From assembly GCF_902491705.1 (NCBI RefSeq), contig NZ_CABUIW010000009.1:1-53726 (forward strand): a stretch of 53,726 nucleotides of DNA. Reading direction: 5' to 3'. The position numbers and the translations under genes are program-made. Within the stretch, counting starts at the first letter, position 1, and each line of letters begins with the position of its first letter. The DNA comes from an uncultured Lactobacillus sp. (GTDB taxonomy: Bacteria > Bacillota > Bacilli > Lactobacillales > Lactobacillaceae). A model generated the notes under the pieces. The model ran no database searches, was not told the origin of the DNA, and worked only from the letters and a program-made list of their open reading frames with translations. Of the stretch, positions 9,301 to 15,843 are shown one piece after another.

Positions 9301-11157
9301 AGCTATGCAAGTCATTTGTCAGAAGACAGTATAAATGCAAGAAGCCAAGCTTCAATCAATTCAAACTTGAGCGAAAGCATTGCAAGTCTTGAATCAAGAG
9401 CAAACAGTGTATCTGTTTCAGTCAGCGTTTCAGTATCAACTAGCGTATCTGTTTCAGTATCTGAAAATACTACTAGCTTAGCTTCAATGAATTCAGCAAA
9501 TAGCGAAAGTGCTGCATCATTATCAACAGTAAGTGACAGTATTGCATCCCAACGCTCAACTGATAGTAGAAGTGCCGAGAGTGCAAACTCATTAGTAAGC
9601 GAGAGTTACGCAAGTCGTCTATCACAAGATAGTGTAAGTGCTGCTTCATTGTCACAAGACAGCTTGAGCCATGCATCAATTGATTCTGCTAACAGCGAAA
9701 GCTATGCAAGTCACTTGTCACAAGATAGTATTGAAAACAGTAGAAGCGCTGCATCATTATCAACTGTAAGTGAAGAAATCGTCTCACAACATTCAGCAGA
9801 GAGTGAAAGAGTTGCTTCCCAACGTTCAGAAGATAGCAGAAGTGCTGCAAGTCAATACTCAGAAAACAGTGAAAGCTACGCAAGCCACTTATCAGAAGAT
9901 AGCTTGAACAGTAGAAGTGAAGGCTCACTTAACTCACAAATGAGCGAAAGTGTTGCATCCCAACGTTCAACTGACAGTAGAAGTGCCGAAAGTGCAAACT
10001 CATTAGCAAGCGAAAGCTACGCAAGTCGTCTATCACAAGAAAGCATGAGCGCTGATTCATTGTCACATGCAAGCTTGAGTCATGCATCAATTGATTCTGC
10101 TAATAGTGAAAGCTACGCAAGCCACTTGTCAGAAGACAGCTTGAACAGTAGAAGTGAAGGTTCACTTAACTCACAAGTAAGCGAAAGCAATGCATCCCAA
10201 CGTTCAACTGATAGTAGAAGTGCCGAGAGTGCAAACTCATTAGTAAGCGCAAGTTATGCAAGTCGCTTATCAGAAGAAAGTGCAAGCATTGCAAGCCTTG
10301 AATCAAATAGCGGTTCAGTTTCAGTGAGTGTATCTACAAGCGTATCAGTTTCAACGAGTGTATCTGTTTCAGTATCTGAAGTTTCTACTTCAATGAATTC
10401 AAACAGCATGAGAAGTGTAGATTCAGTATCAATCAGTATGGTATCTGAAAACTCTGGTAGTGCTACTTCAATGAATTCAGACAGCATGAGAAGCACCGAT
10501 TCAGTATCAACTAGTGCAATATCTGAAAACTCTGAGAGCACAACTTCAATGAATTCAGATAGCATGAGAAGTGCAGATTCAGTATCACAAGTAAGTGAAA
10601 GCGTTGCTTCACAAAACAGTAATACTTCAACTTCTACAAGCGATAGTACTTCAACTGATAACAATAATAGTCAAACTCCAACTGACAACTCACAAGGTTC
10701 ATTGAACATCAGACCATTGCCAACTGATAACAACAATAACAATGGCAATGTAAATCCTGGTCAACGTACTCCATCAGATTCAGTTGATAATAATGGTCAA
10801 ACAACTACAAGACCATTAGCAGAGAATTTGGCTGAAACTAACGGTCAAACAACTACAAGACCGTTGGCAGAGAATTTACCTGAGACTAAGGGTCAATTAA
10901 CTAATAAGCCATTAGCAGAGAATTTACCTGAAACTAAGGGTCAATCAACTAATAATCCATCACCAGAAGAATTAGCTAATAATAAAGCTACTAAGTCTGA
11001 AAAGACTTCTGCTGGTAAAGAAAAGGGTAAGTTACCACAAACCGGTGAAAATGCTAAGAAGTCATTTGGTACTACTATTATCGGTGGCCTTGCAGCTATG
11101 CTTGGATTACTTGGATTCAAGAAGCGTAACCGTAAAGATGATGATAATAAAGACTAA
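3262..11157 (+). CDS. Serine-rich repeat adhesin, C-terminal part (repeat stalk and LPQTG cell-wall anchor)
   Basis: About 2,630 residues continuing the upstream adhesin one frame over. Almost all of it is SxSxSxxS-type sequence with recurring words such as SYASHLSQDS and SAASQHSADS, the presumed O-glycosylated stalk. Three Ser-Val dipeptide tracts (near 8237, 9408 and 10315) punctuate it. A linker of four 16-residue repeats (RPLAENLPET type) leads to LPQTG at 11032-11046, a hydrophobic segment and a basic tail ending KKRNRKDDDNKD: a sortase anchor. There is no ribosome binding site before the first possible start (TTG 3262), so this part is probably translated only if the frame is restored. 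Confidence 0.8.
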   Translation: MSQDSANSESNKVSQESQASANSKSQAIASESYASHESQVASQTSADSASQSLSYASHLSQDSANSESNKVSQESQASANSKSQASASESFAKSQASQSASQSAKDSETSQSYGSHLSQDSANSESNKQSQASASKSYASASASHESQINSQQSASDQSLSQASQSLSESYRSHLSQDSANSKSQGSAQSASDASLSQASRSNSMSNARSQASASESYASNESQVASQASANSASLSESYASHVSQDSANSASRASLDSQSNDSYASHLASDASQSASLSESNEKSQASASESYASNESQVASQASANGASLSESYRSHVSQDSANSESAASQQSASDNSLSQASEKHASEDSANSKSQASASESYASHESQIASAESESARSLSQDSASQSNSWQSHLSQDSAHSMSDARSQASGSESYASDSYQSHESQIESAASESYASHLSQDSANSASLSESYRSHVSQDSANSASAASQQSASDHSLSQASENHASEDSANSASQASASDSYQSHESQIESAASESYASHLSQDSANSASLSESYRSHVSQDSANSASAVSQRSADSRNIASQQSESAKSLSQDSQSNDISQASVSESYASHESQVASQASRDSMSHASQDSAHSMSDERSQASQSESYASHESQASANSASRASLDSESNGSYASHLSQDSMSNYSMSQASQSNDKSQASASESYASNESQVASQASRDSMSHASQDSAHSMSDERSQASLSDASQSASASYLSHLSQDSAHSMSDERSQASLSDASQSNVRSEASASESYASQQSAADKSMSQASEEHASQDSASAHSLSEASESQARSQASASESYASAQSKANESLSEASQSLSDSYRSHLSQDSAHSMSDERSQASLSDASQSQARSEASASASIASAQSTADKSMSQASEEHASQDSASAQSLSDASKSAASEQSASDTSLSQASQHHASEDSESWASHLSQDSAHSLSDLRSEVSTSESYASRDSESAHSLSQASEEHASQDSASAHSLSEASQSNERSQASASESYASQQSAADKSMSQASEEHASQDSASAHSLSEASQSNVRSQASASESYASQQSAADKSMSAASEEHASQDSASAQSLSDASQSLSESYFSHLSQDSANSESYLSHLSEDSQNSLSHFSEDSMSGYSLSDASNSAASEQKASDASLSQASENHASQDSAASQSYASHLSEDSQTSLSHFSEDSMSGYSLSDASNSAASEQSASDQSLSQASEKHASAESESWASQLSQDSANSNSYASHLSEDSMSGYSLSDASNSATSEQNASNASLSQASENHASAESESWASQLSQESDASQSAASQHSADSNSYASHLSEDSVSAHSLSEASENHASQDSAASQSYASANSVASESAASQRSTDSNSYASHLSEDSVSAHSLSQESDKIASQNSVSAESLSQASEKHASQDSAASQSYASQHSADSESYASHLSEDSVSVASQASANSESARSLSQDSQANSESWLSHLSQDSANSESNLKSEASTNESYASQIKESNASLSQASEKHASQDSAASQSYASQHSADSASYASHLSEDSESVVSQNSVNSYSNASLSDASLSHASEDSMSGYSLSDASTSAASQRSAESESAASQHSADSESYASHLSEDSLSAASRASLDSTSAGSQLSAASESYASHLSQDSLNSGSVSVSVSVSVSVSVSENSDSLVSMNSANSESAASLSTVSENITSQRSADSRNAASTASAYSGASESWASHLSEDSLSAGSQASTDSESAASLSTVSDSIASQRSEESRSAASQHSADSESYASHLSQDSINDSRSAASLASVSASLASQRSEESRSAASQYSMNSESYASHLSQDSIDDSRSAASLASVSASLASQRSEDSRSAASQYSENSDSYASHLSQDSIDDSRSAASLASVSESLASQRSVESRSAASQHSADSESYASHLSQDSIDDSRSAASLASVSESLASQRSVESRSAASQHSMDSESYASHLSQDSINDSRSAASLASVSESLASQRSAESRSAESANSAASESYASHLSEDSINARSQASINSNLSESIASLESRANSVSVSVSVSVSTSVSVSVSENTTSLASMNSANSESAASLSTVSDSIASQRSTDSRSAESANSLVSESYASRLSQDSVSAASLSQDSLSHASIDSANSESYASHLSQDSIENSRSAASLSTVSEEIVSQHSAESERVASQRSEDSRSAASQYSENSESYASHLSEDSLNSRSEGSLNSQMSESVASQRSTDSRSAESANSLASESYASRLSQESMSADSLSHASLSHASIDSANSESYASHLSEDSLNSRSEGSLNSQVSESNASQRSTDSRSAESANSLVSASYASRLSEESASIASLESNSGSVSVSVSTSVSVSTSVSVSVSEVSTSMNSNSMRSVDSVSISMVSENSGSATSMNSDSMRSTDSVSTSAISENSESTTSMNSDSMRSADSVSQVSESVASQNSNTSTSTSDSTSTDNNNSQTPTDNSQGSLNIRPLPTDNNNNNGNVNPGQRTPSDSVDNNGQTTTRPLAENLAETNGQTTTRPLAENLPETKGQLTNKPLAENLPETKGQSTNNPSPEELANNKATKSEKTSAGKEKGKLPQTGENAKKSFGTTIIGGLAAMLGLLGFKKRNRKDDDNKD
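8596..9300 (+). repeat. Five tandem 141-bp (47-codon) repeats inside the adhesin stalk
   Basis: The word coding SYASHLSQDS recurs at exactly 141-bp steps: 8596, 8737, 8878, 9019, 9160 and again at 9301, where the pattern changes. Each unit carries IxDSRSAASLASVS, then SLASQRS and SRSAASQxS. The spacing is a multiple of three, so unit gain or loss would change stalk length without breaking the frame. Confidence 0.9.
10792..10983 (+). repeat. Four 48-bp (16-codon) repeats before the wall anchor
   Basis: Units start at 10792, 10840, 10888 and 10936. The first three read NGQTTTRPLAENLAET, NGQTTTRPLAENLPET and KGQLTNKPLAENLPET; the fourth is diverged. Proline-containing repeats directly before LPXTG usually form the segment that crosses the cell wall. 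Confidence 0.85.
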
Positions 11158-11184
11158 ACAAAATTTGCTTAGTTAATAAGAAAG

Positions 11185-11215
11185 CTCCGAAATTCGTAAG
11201 AACTTCGGAGTTTTT
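11185..11215 (+). terminator. Terminator of the adhesin gene
   Basis: CTCCGAA (11185-11191) pairs with TTCGGAG (11204-11210), followed by a T run. It lies 28 bp past the adhesin stop codon. Confidence 0.75.
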
Positions 11216-11239
11216 CTTTTGGAAATATTTTTGGTAAAG

Positions 11240-11272
11240 AAAAAGTCGACCTGCATTGCAGATCGACTTTTT
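11240..11272 (-). terminator. Terminator of the Gtf3-like gene, possibly bidirectional
   Basis: AAAAAGTCGA and TCGACTTTTT flank an inner CTGCA/TGCAG stem, giving a long hairpin with T runs on both strands. It sits between the convergent adhesin and glycosyltransferase genes. Confidence 0.75.
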
Positions 11273-11281
11273 AATTAGAAC

Positions 11282-12295
11282 TTATTCATAATGTGCCTTG
11301 AACACAGCTTCAGTTAAAGCACGTTTAGTGAAGTAACCACCGCGAATAAGATGAGCAAATTGTTCAATACTATCCTTCATTTGGTTGTATTGCATGTCAG
11401 ACATCTTATCGACTTTTTCGACTGCCTCATCAATTGAATCAGCGATAATACCAAGGTGTTTGTTTACAATAGTATCTTTTTCAGGAGTATCACTATTAAC
11501 GATTAATGGAATGCCAGCAGCTAAGTATGTACTTAACTTATAAGATGCATTCATCTTCATGTATTTTGACCAATATGGATCTTCAGACCATACTAAGCCG
11601 AATCCGCCAGCTTTACGTAATGAATTAATTAATACTGGATCGTCTTGCCATCCTGTAAAGGTGATGTTTGGATTGTTTACATCTTCAAGTGGTTCAGAGT
11701 AGACGTTTAATTTAACTGTATCTGATTTCCAGTCTTTAACAAAATCAAACTTCTTTGGATCACCGGCAAAGTTAATCACTTTTTTGTTTTCTGGAATAAT
11801 GTATGGGTTAACTTGGCTGATATGGTCCCACATGTGCTGAATAACGTATTTCTTTGGCTTTAGACCGTGAACTCGTAAATAATCATAAAGCTTGCGTGAA
11901 GCTAAAATTAAGACATCAGCCTTGTTATAGTAGTCGATGTATTGTGGAAGCATATATTCATTAGATTCAAACATTAATGGAGGAATATCTTCTACAAAAA
12001 TTATCTTTTTAACGTTTCTATAAATGGAAATACGATCAAAGAATTTTTGGTCCCATTCAATTGTATTCCAGCTAGGAGATTGAACGATTACCGTATCGCC
12101 ATCTTGCAAAGCGGCGATAATTCCGTCAAAACGGGCACTAATCACGTCAGCTGGTTCATCTTTCCAAGAATAAAAGTAAATAGTAAATGGATTGAAATTT
12201 AAGTCGTTAGTTGCAATTTTAGTGACCATATTTTGTGCGATTTGAGCCACACTAAAATAAGCCATTCCTTGCAAATCTGTGATGTGAACTGTCAT
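11282..12295 (-). CDS. Gtf3-like sugar transferase, probable adhesin glycosylation enzyme
   Basis: A 337-residue cytoplasmic protein that resembles the Gtf3/GtfC glucosyltransferases, which extend the first sugar on serine-rich repeat adhesins. The C-terminal half carries SYKLSTYLAAGIPLIVNSDT (about 251-270), the sugar-nucleotide binding region typical of GT-B enzymes of this group, and NPNITFTGWQDDP before it. ATG is preceded by AAGGAG. It faces the adhesin gene tail to tail, which supports the adhesin as substrate. The initiating GtfA/GtfB pair and the accessory Sec genes are not in view, so the substrate is inferred. A role in another cell-surface polysaccharide is possible. Confidence 0.7.
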   Translation of the reverse strand: MTVHITDLQGMAYFSVAQIAQNMVTKIATNDLNFNPFTIYFYSWKDEPADVISARFDGIIAALQDGDTVIVQSPSWNTIEWDQKFFDRISIYRNVKKIIFVEDIPPLMFESNEYMLPQYIDYYNKADVLILASRKLYDYLRVHGLKPKKYVIQHMWDHISQVNPYIIPENKKVINFAGDPKKFDFVKDWKSDTVKLNVYSEPLEDVNNPNITFTGWQDDPVLINSLRKAGGFGLVWSEDPYWSKYMKMNASYKLSTYLAAGIPLIVNSDTPEKDTIVNKHLGIIADSIDEAVEKVDKMSDMQYNQMKDSIEQFAHLIRGGYFTKRALTEAVFKAHYE

Positions 12296-12380
12296 GTTTT
12301 TCTCCTTATTATTAAAAGTTTCCTACCTTAATAATACGCCATATTTGTAGTGTTTGCAGGAATATATTTCTTAAAAAACA

Positions 12381-12410
12381 TTGATATATATAAGCAAATA
12401 GGTTTAGAAT
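12381..12410 (+). promoter_or_regulatory. Candidate promoter of the GT2 glycosyltransferase gene
   Basis: TTGATA (12381-12386), 18 bp, TAGAAT (12405-12410) in the 174-bp gap between the divergent glycosyltransferase genes. Confidence 0.4.
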
Positions 12411-12469
12411 TAAATAAAATAATAGATGTAATTTAATTAATAATAAGGTAAAAGTAGAGGTTATTTATT

Positions 12470-13363
12470 TTGGTTAAAAAAATGAATGAAAAAGTTTCAG
12501 TGATTATTCCTGTCTATAATGGTGAGAAGTATTTAGACAATTGTATTAAAAGCGTAGCTAACCAAACCTATAAAAATCTAGAAATCATAGTAATTGATGA
12601 TGGTTCAACTGATCGCACAGTTGATATTTGTGAAGAGTGGAAAGAAAAAGATCACAGGGTCAGAGTTTTACATAAGCCAAATGGCGGCCGTGGCTCAGCT
12701 CGTAATGCCGGTCTTGCAATGGCTACAGGAGAATATATCCATTTTGTCGATGCAGATGATTGGATTGAAGAAGATGCAATTGAAAGCTTATATAAGGCTT
12801 TAATAAAGAATAATTCTGATATTGTTGTGGGAAATATGACCTCGTATATTGAAGATACAAGAATGTATGATTTCTTCATTGATAACCATGATTATTATGA
12901 AAAGGATTATACTCCTCAAGAGTGGTTTAAAGAGGAATACGAACCAGATAAGATGTTTAGACAACTATTTGTAGTAGCCTGGGCAAAACTTTATAGACGT
13001 AAGTTATTTAAAGATATTTGGTATACAGAAAAGGATCATCTAACAGAAGATGATCCTACAACTTGGAAAATATATTTACTTGCTAATAAGATTACTTATA
13101 TCAATCATCGAATTACGATTCATCGTTTGAGTGACAATCACGCAACTACTAATGATCCATCTACCAAGTTATTTGCGACTGAACCAGTTGCGGAACGAAT
13201 TGCTTTTTTGAAAATTCTTGGATTTGATACTTCTAATGAAGAAGAAGCATACTTGAAGCGTTTGCGTATTAGTATGGATAATGCTTTGCAAGAGCATGAT
13301 TTACAAAAGTATTATGATGCTAAGCAATACTGGAAGATTCTTAAGAAGTACCATAAGGCATAA
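12470..13363 (+). CDS. Family 2 glycosyltransferase
   Basis: A GT-A fold family 2 transferase of 297 residues. The N-terminal domain shows SVIIPVYNGEKYL (about 9-21), the nucleotide-binding IDDGSTDRT (about 42-50), GSARNAGLA, and the metal-binding HFVDADDW (about 91-98). The C-terminal third is variable acceptor-side sequence. No membrane helix is seen, so it is a soluble enzyme using UDP-sugars in the cytoplasm. Start: TTG at 12470 has AGAGG 9 bp upstream, while the ATG at 12482 is too far from it. Its position near the adhesin and the Gtf3-like gene suggests elongation of the adhesin glycan, but donor and acceptor cannot be read from sequence. Confidence 0.85.
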   Translation: MVKKMNEKVSVIIPVYNGEKYLDNCIKSVANQTYKNLEIIVIDDGSTDRTVDICEEWKEKDHRVRVLHKPNGGRGSARNAGLAMATGEYIHFVDADDWIEEDAIESLYKALIKNNSDIVVGNMTSYIEDTRMYDFFIDNHDYYEKDYTPQEWFKEEYEPDKMFRQLFVVAWAKLYRRKLFKDIWYTEKDHLTEDDPTTWKIYLLANKITYINHRITIHRLSDNHATTNDPSTKLFATEPVAERIAFLKILGFDTSNEEEAYLKRLRISMDNALQEHDLQKYYDAKQYWKILKKYHKA

Positions 13364-13365
13364 AA

Positions 13366-13746
13366 TTATTTTTCAAAATCTTCCTTGATTGGAATACTTG
13401 AAGTAACCAAAATTATAATTGCAATTATTAGCCAACTGTTTTTGCCCATTAAGTAGGCGATGTTGCCGAAGATAATTCCAAATAAAATAAAAATCCAATC
13501 GACAGCTTGTGTGATTTTGCCTTTCGAACTTAAAACTTCAAAGCTCTTGGTTACGCTAACTACACCTTCACCAATAATAAATAGTCCTAGGAGGATCCAC
13601 ATAATATTGCTTAGTATGGCAGAAGTGCTCCAATGGGCAGCAATGATACTACTTATGCCTAAAAAGAGTACGGTAATTCCTAAAGCAAAATAGACTATAT
13701 TTTTTAGTTTATTTAAAATTCTGAGTTTTCGTTCTTGATCTGTCAT
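13366..13746 (-). CDS. Small four-helix membrane protein, unknown function
   Basis: A 126-residue protein with a basic N-terminus and four hydrophobic segments, the first reading IVYFALGITVLFLGISSIIA. No catalytic motif is seen and I do not recognise the family. The start at ATG 13746 is fixed by GGAG six bases upstream; a longer frame would need a TTG that lies in front of this binding site. It ends 2 bp from the GT2 stop codon, tail to tail, so the two share no regulation. Confidence 0.65.
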   Translation of the reverse strand: MTDQERKLRILNKLKNIVYFALGITVLFLGISSIIAAHWSTSAILSNIMWILLGLFIIGEGVVSVTKSFEVLSSKGKITQAVDWIFILFGIIFGNIAYLMGKNSWLIIAIIILVTSSIPIKEDFEK

Positions 13747-13807
13747 AGTGTTCTCCAATCCTTTTGGAACTATTTTACAGATTATTAGGTAATTTGTAAA
13801 TTTATCC

Positions 13808-13836
13808 TTGCTATCTTGGATAATGACTGCTATACT
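13808..13836 (+). promoter_or_regulatory. Promoter of rplJ-rplL
   Basis: TTGCTA (13808-13813), 17 bp, TATACT (13831-13836). Transcription would begin near 13843, just ahead of the L10 leader. Confidence 0.7.
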
Positions 13837-13847
13837 AAATAACTGTA

Positions 13848-13950
13848 AATTCTACCTAAGACTCGGGTGGCATGACGCCTCAAAATCCCGCCGAGGCCAG
13901 AAGATAATGAAGATTTTTATGCTCCATGTCTTTCGGCATGGAGTTTTTGC
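13848..13950 (+). promoter_or_regulatory. Ribosomal protein L10 leader (autoregulatory mRNA element) with attenuator
   Basis: The untranslated leader carries the conserved words ACCTAAGACTCGGGTGGCAT and CCGCCGAGG typical of the Firmicutes L10 leader. Here free L10(L12)4 complex binds the mRNA and represses rplJ-rplL. It ends in a hairpin, CTCCATG (13922-13928) with CATGGAG (13937-13943), followed by TTTTT, an attenuator-type terminator about 50 bp before the rplJ ribosome binding site. Confidence 0.8.
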
Positions 13951-14000
13951 TTTAAAAGGCCTTATAGAATTTATTAATGCGATCATGGAGGTGAAATTAA

Positions 14001-14513
14001 TTGAGTAAAGCTGCTATTGCTGAAAAGGAAAAGCTTGTTGATGCTTTTGCTGAAGAACTTAAGAGCGCTAAGGCTATCTTGGTAATTAACTATCTTGGTT
14101 TAACTGTTGAAGAAGTTACTAACATGCGTAAGGATCTTCGTGATAACGACGTTAAGATGAAGGTTATCAAGAACACTTACTTGAAGCGCGCTGCTGCTAA
14201 GGCTGGTATTGAAGGTCTTGACGATACTTTTGTTGGCCCAACTGCTGTTATCTACACTGATAACGCTGACGACATTACCGAACCTGCACGTATTGTTTCT
14301 AAATACGAAGATGATTTCGACGTTATCGAAATCAAGGGTGGTATGCTTGAAGGCAAGTTGACTTCAAAGGACGAAATCAAGGAACTTGCTTCAATCCCAG
14401 GCCGCGAAGGTTTGCTTTCAATGCTTGTTTCTGTATTACAAGCTCCAATCCGCGACTTCGCTTATGCTGTTAAGGCTGTTGCTGAATCTAAGGATGAAGA
14501 CTCAGCTGAATAA
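14001..14513 (+). CDS. rplJ: 50S ribosomal protein L10
   Basis: Ribosomal stalk base protein, 170 residues. It binds 23S rRNA and anchors the L7/L12 dimers that recruit translation factors. The start MSKAAIAEKEKLV, the LRDNDVKMKVIKNT region and the C-terminal helix that binds L7/L12 are typical. Start codon TTG at 14001 is set by GGAGGTGA (13987-13994). Codon use is strongly biased, as in highly expressed genes. It is the first gene of a two-gene operon with rplL, under the L10 leader. Confidence 0.97.
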   Translation: MSKAAIAEKEKLVDAFAEELKSAKAILVINYLGLTVEEVTNMRKDLRDNDVKMKVIKNTYLKRAAAKAGIEGLDDTFVGPTAVIYTDNADDITEPARIVSKYEDDFDVIEIKGGMLEGKLTSKDEIKELASIPGREGLLSMLVSVLQAPIRDFAYAVKAVAESKDEDSAE

Positions 14514-14562
14514 TAAAAAATATATTTAATATCTAAATTCTAATTTTTCGGAGGATACTTAA

Positions 14563-14925
14563 ATGGCTTTAGATACTGATAAGATTATTGAAGAATTAAA
14601 GGGTGCTTCAATTCTTGAATTGAACGACCTTGTAAAGGCTATTGAAGACGAATTTGACGTTACTGCTGCTGCTCCAGTTGCTGCTGCAGGTGCTGGTGAC
14701 GCTGCTGCTGCTAAGTCAGAATTCGACGTTGAATTGACTGACGCAGGTCAAGAAAAGGTTAAGGTTATCAAGGAAATCCGTGACATCACTGGCAAGGGCT
14801 TACTTGACGCTAAGAAATTGGTTGACGGTGCTCCAGTTGTTGTTAAGGAAGGCGCTTCAGAAGACGACGCAAACAAGATCAAGGAACAACTTGAAGGCGT
14901 TGGCGCAACTGTAACCCTTAAATAA
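14563..14925 (+). CDS. rplL: 50S ribosomal protein L7/L12
   Basis: The stalk protein that binds elongation factors EF-Tu and EF-G, 120 residues. The N-terminal dimerisation and L10-binding domain (about 1-35) is followed by an alanine-rich hinge (about 36-50) and the C-terminal factor-binding domain with EKVKVIKEIRDITGKGLLDA and the ending GVGATVTLK. CGGAGGA precedes the ATG. It is co-transcribed with rplJ from 50 bp upstream and ends at a strong terminator. Confidence 0.97.
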   Translation: MALDTDKIIEELKGASILELNDLVKAIEDEFDVTAAAPVAAAGAGDAAAAKSEFDVELTDAGQEKVKVIKEIRDITGKGLLDAKKLVDGAPVVVKEGASEDDANKIKEQLEGVGATVTLK

Positions 14926-14944
14926 TTTCTGCCTTAAGGCAATA

Positions 14945-14982
14945 AATAAGTTCTTCGCTATGTGCGGAGAGCTTATTTTTTT
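14945..14982 (+). terminator. Terminator of rplJ-rplL
   Basis: AATAAG plus TCTTCGC pairs with GCGGAGA plus CTTATT, followed by TTTTTTT. The T run merges with the candidate -10 of the next gene. Confidence 0.85.
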
Positions 14983-14983
14983 A

Positions 14984-14989
14984 TATAAT
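14984..14989 (+). promoter_or_regulatory. Candidate -10 box giving a leaderless transcript of the channel gene
   Basis: A perfect TATAAT ends 8 bp before the first ATG at 14998, so the predicted transcript start falls on the start codon. No Shine-Dalgarno sequence and no good -35 box are visible. Confidence 0.35.
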
Positions 14990-14997
14990 TTATTTTT

Positions 14998-15843
14998 ATG
15001 ATGAAAGATATAACTAAAAAATTAACGTCATATCAATGGATAATGGCGATTTTGGCCGTTATTTCGATCTTCTTAATCATACTGGATTTTGCGGCAGTAA
15101 TTAATATCAATCAGCCTACTAGTAAATGGTTTTGGATTAATGCTGCGATTGTAATTTATTTTGCGATTGATTATTTTTATCATTTAAAAAAGGCTGAGGA
15201 TAAAAAGCATTTCTTTTACACGCATATTTATGACTTGTTAACTATCTTGCCAATAGGACTTCTGTTTGTTGGATTAAATATATTTAATCTATCTAGATTA
15301 GTTTCAGACTTGCGATTGTTGCGTTTACTTCGGCTTGCTGGTTTAATGGGAAAATTAAGACAAATCTTCCATACTAATGGTTTACTTTATGTGATTTTCT
15401 TTACTATTACTTTTCTTTTGGTCGGAGCTGAAGCTTTTGCGATTGCAGAACACGTCACGCTAGATACAGCCTTTTGGTGGGTGATTTCAACTGCTTCAAC
15501 GGTAGGGTATGATGCGATTTTTGGCAAAACAATCCCACCTCACAGCATTGTCGGGAAGTTTGTAACGTTAATAATGATGCTGCTCGGTATTGGTATTGTC
15601 GGAATGCTAACATCATCTATTACGTCATATTTAATGCGTAGAACTAATGGTGCTCATGCACTTGAGACGCATGATAATATTGAATTGATTCTGAAAAAGC
15701 TTGATAATATCGAAAAGCAAAATAAGGCTTTAACAGATCAAAATAAAAAGATGCAAGCTGAAATTGAACATTTAAAAGCAAAGCAAGATTCTAGTGAACT
15801 AGACAAAATCAAAAACTGGTTTGAAGAGAGAAAGGATGATTAG
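14998..15843 (+). CDS. Voltage-gated-type potassium channel, six transmembrane segments
   Basis: A 281-residue integral membrane ion channel subunit, expected to act as a tetramer. Four helices cover about residues 13-130, with an arginine-rich S4-like segment (LRLLRLLRLAGLMGKLR). A pore helix and filter STASTVGYD (about 168-176) follow, then a last helix. The filter TVGYD matches the potassium signature TVGYG except for the final residue, a variant known in other K+ channels. The C-terminal cytoplasmic tail is a coiled coil (about 230-270). No ribosome binding site precedes ATG 14998 or ATG 15001, so the start is uncertain by one codon and initiation may be leaderless. It abuts the methyltransferase gene with no gap. 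Confidence 0.85.
   Translation: MMKDITKKLTSYQWIMAILAVISIFLIILDFAAVININQPTSKWFWINAAIVIYFAIDYFYHLKKAEDKKHFFYTHIYDLLTILPIGLLFVGLNIFNLSRLVSDLRLLRLLRLAGLMGKLRQIFHTNGLLYVIFFTITFLLVGAEAFAIAEHVTLDTAFWWVISTASTVGYDAIFGKTIPPHSIVGKFVTLIMMLLGIGIVGMLTSSITSYLMRRTNGAHALETHDNIELILKKLDNIEKQNKALTDQNKKMQAEIEHLKAKQDSSELDKIKNWFEERKDD

Larger units (their letters stand above)
344..11157 (+). pseudogene. Giant serine-rich repeat LPXTG adhesin gene, interrupted by a 1-bp deletion
   Basis: One reading frame with signal peptide, binding region and serine-rich repeats runs from 344 to 3256. The same repeat then continues one frame over to a cell-wall anchor at 11032-11157. At 3251-3264 the codons go TAT GCA and then GCC ACT TGT; the repeat demands TAT GCA AGC CAC TTG, as at 3424-3438. 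One A is missing near 3256, and restoring it gives a single frame of about 3,604 residues. As written, the protein terminates at 3346 and is secreted without an anchor. It could be a true null allele, a phase-variable state, or a sequencing error in repetitive DNA. Confidence 0.85.

Noticed and set aside
2600..10650. A CRISPR array or satellite DNA
   Set aside because: The repeats are in frame, translate as serine-rich protein, and have no constant repeat with unique spacers.
970..10664. Many overlapping open frames on both strands in the adhesin gene (for example 4199-4483 plus, 8627-9181 minus, 10254-10664 minus)
   Set aside because: They arise because Ser/Ala/Gln repeat codons lack stops in other frames. 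They have no ribosome binding sites and encode low-complexity Leu/His/Lys-rich sequence.
13808..14008. A 66-codon frame ahead of rplJ
   Set aside because: It coincides with the promoter and L10 leader and has no ribosome binding site.
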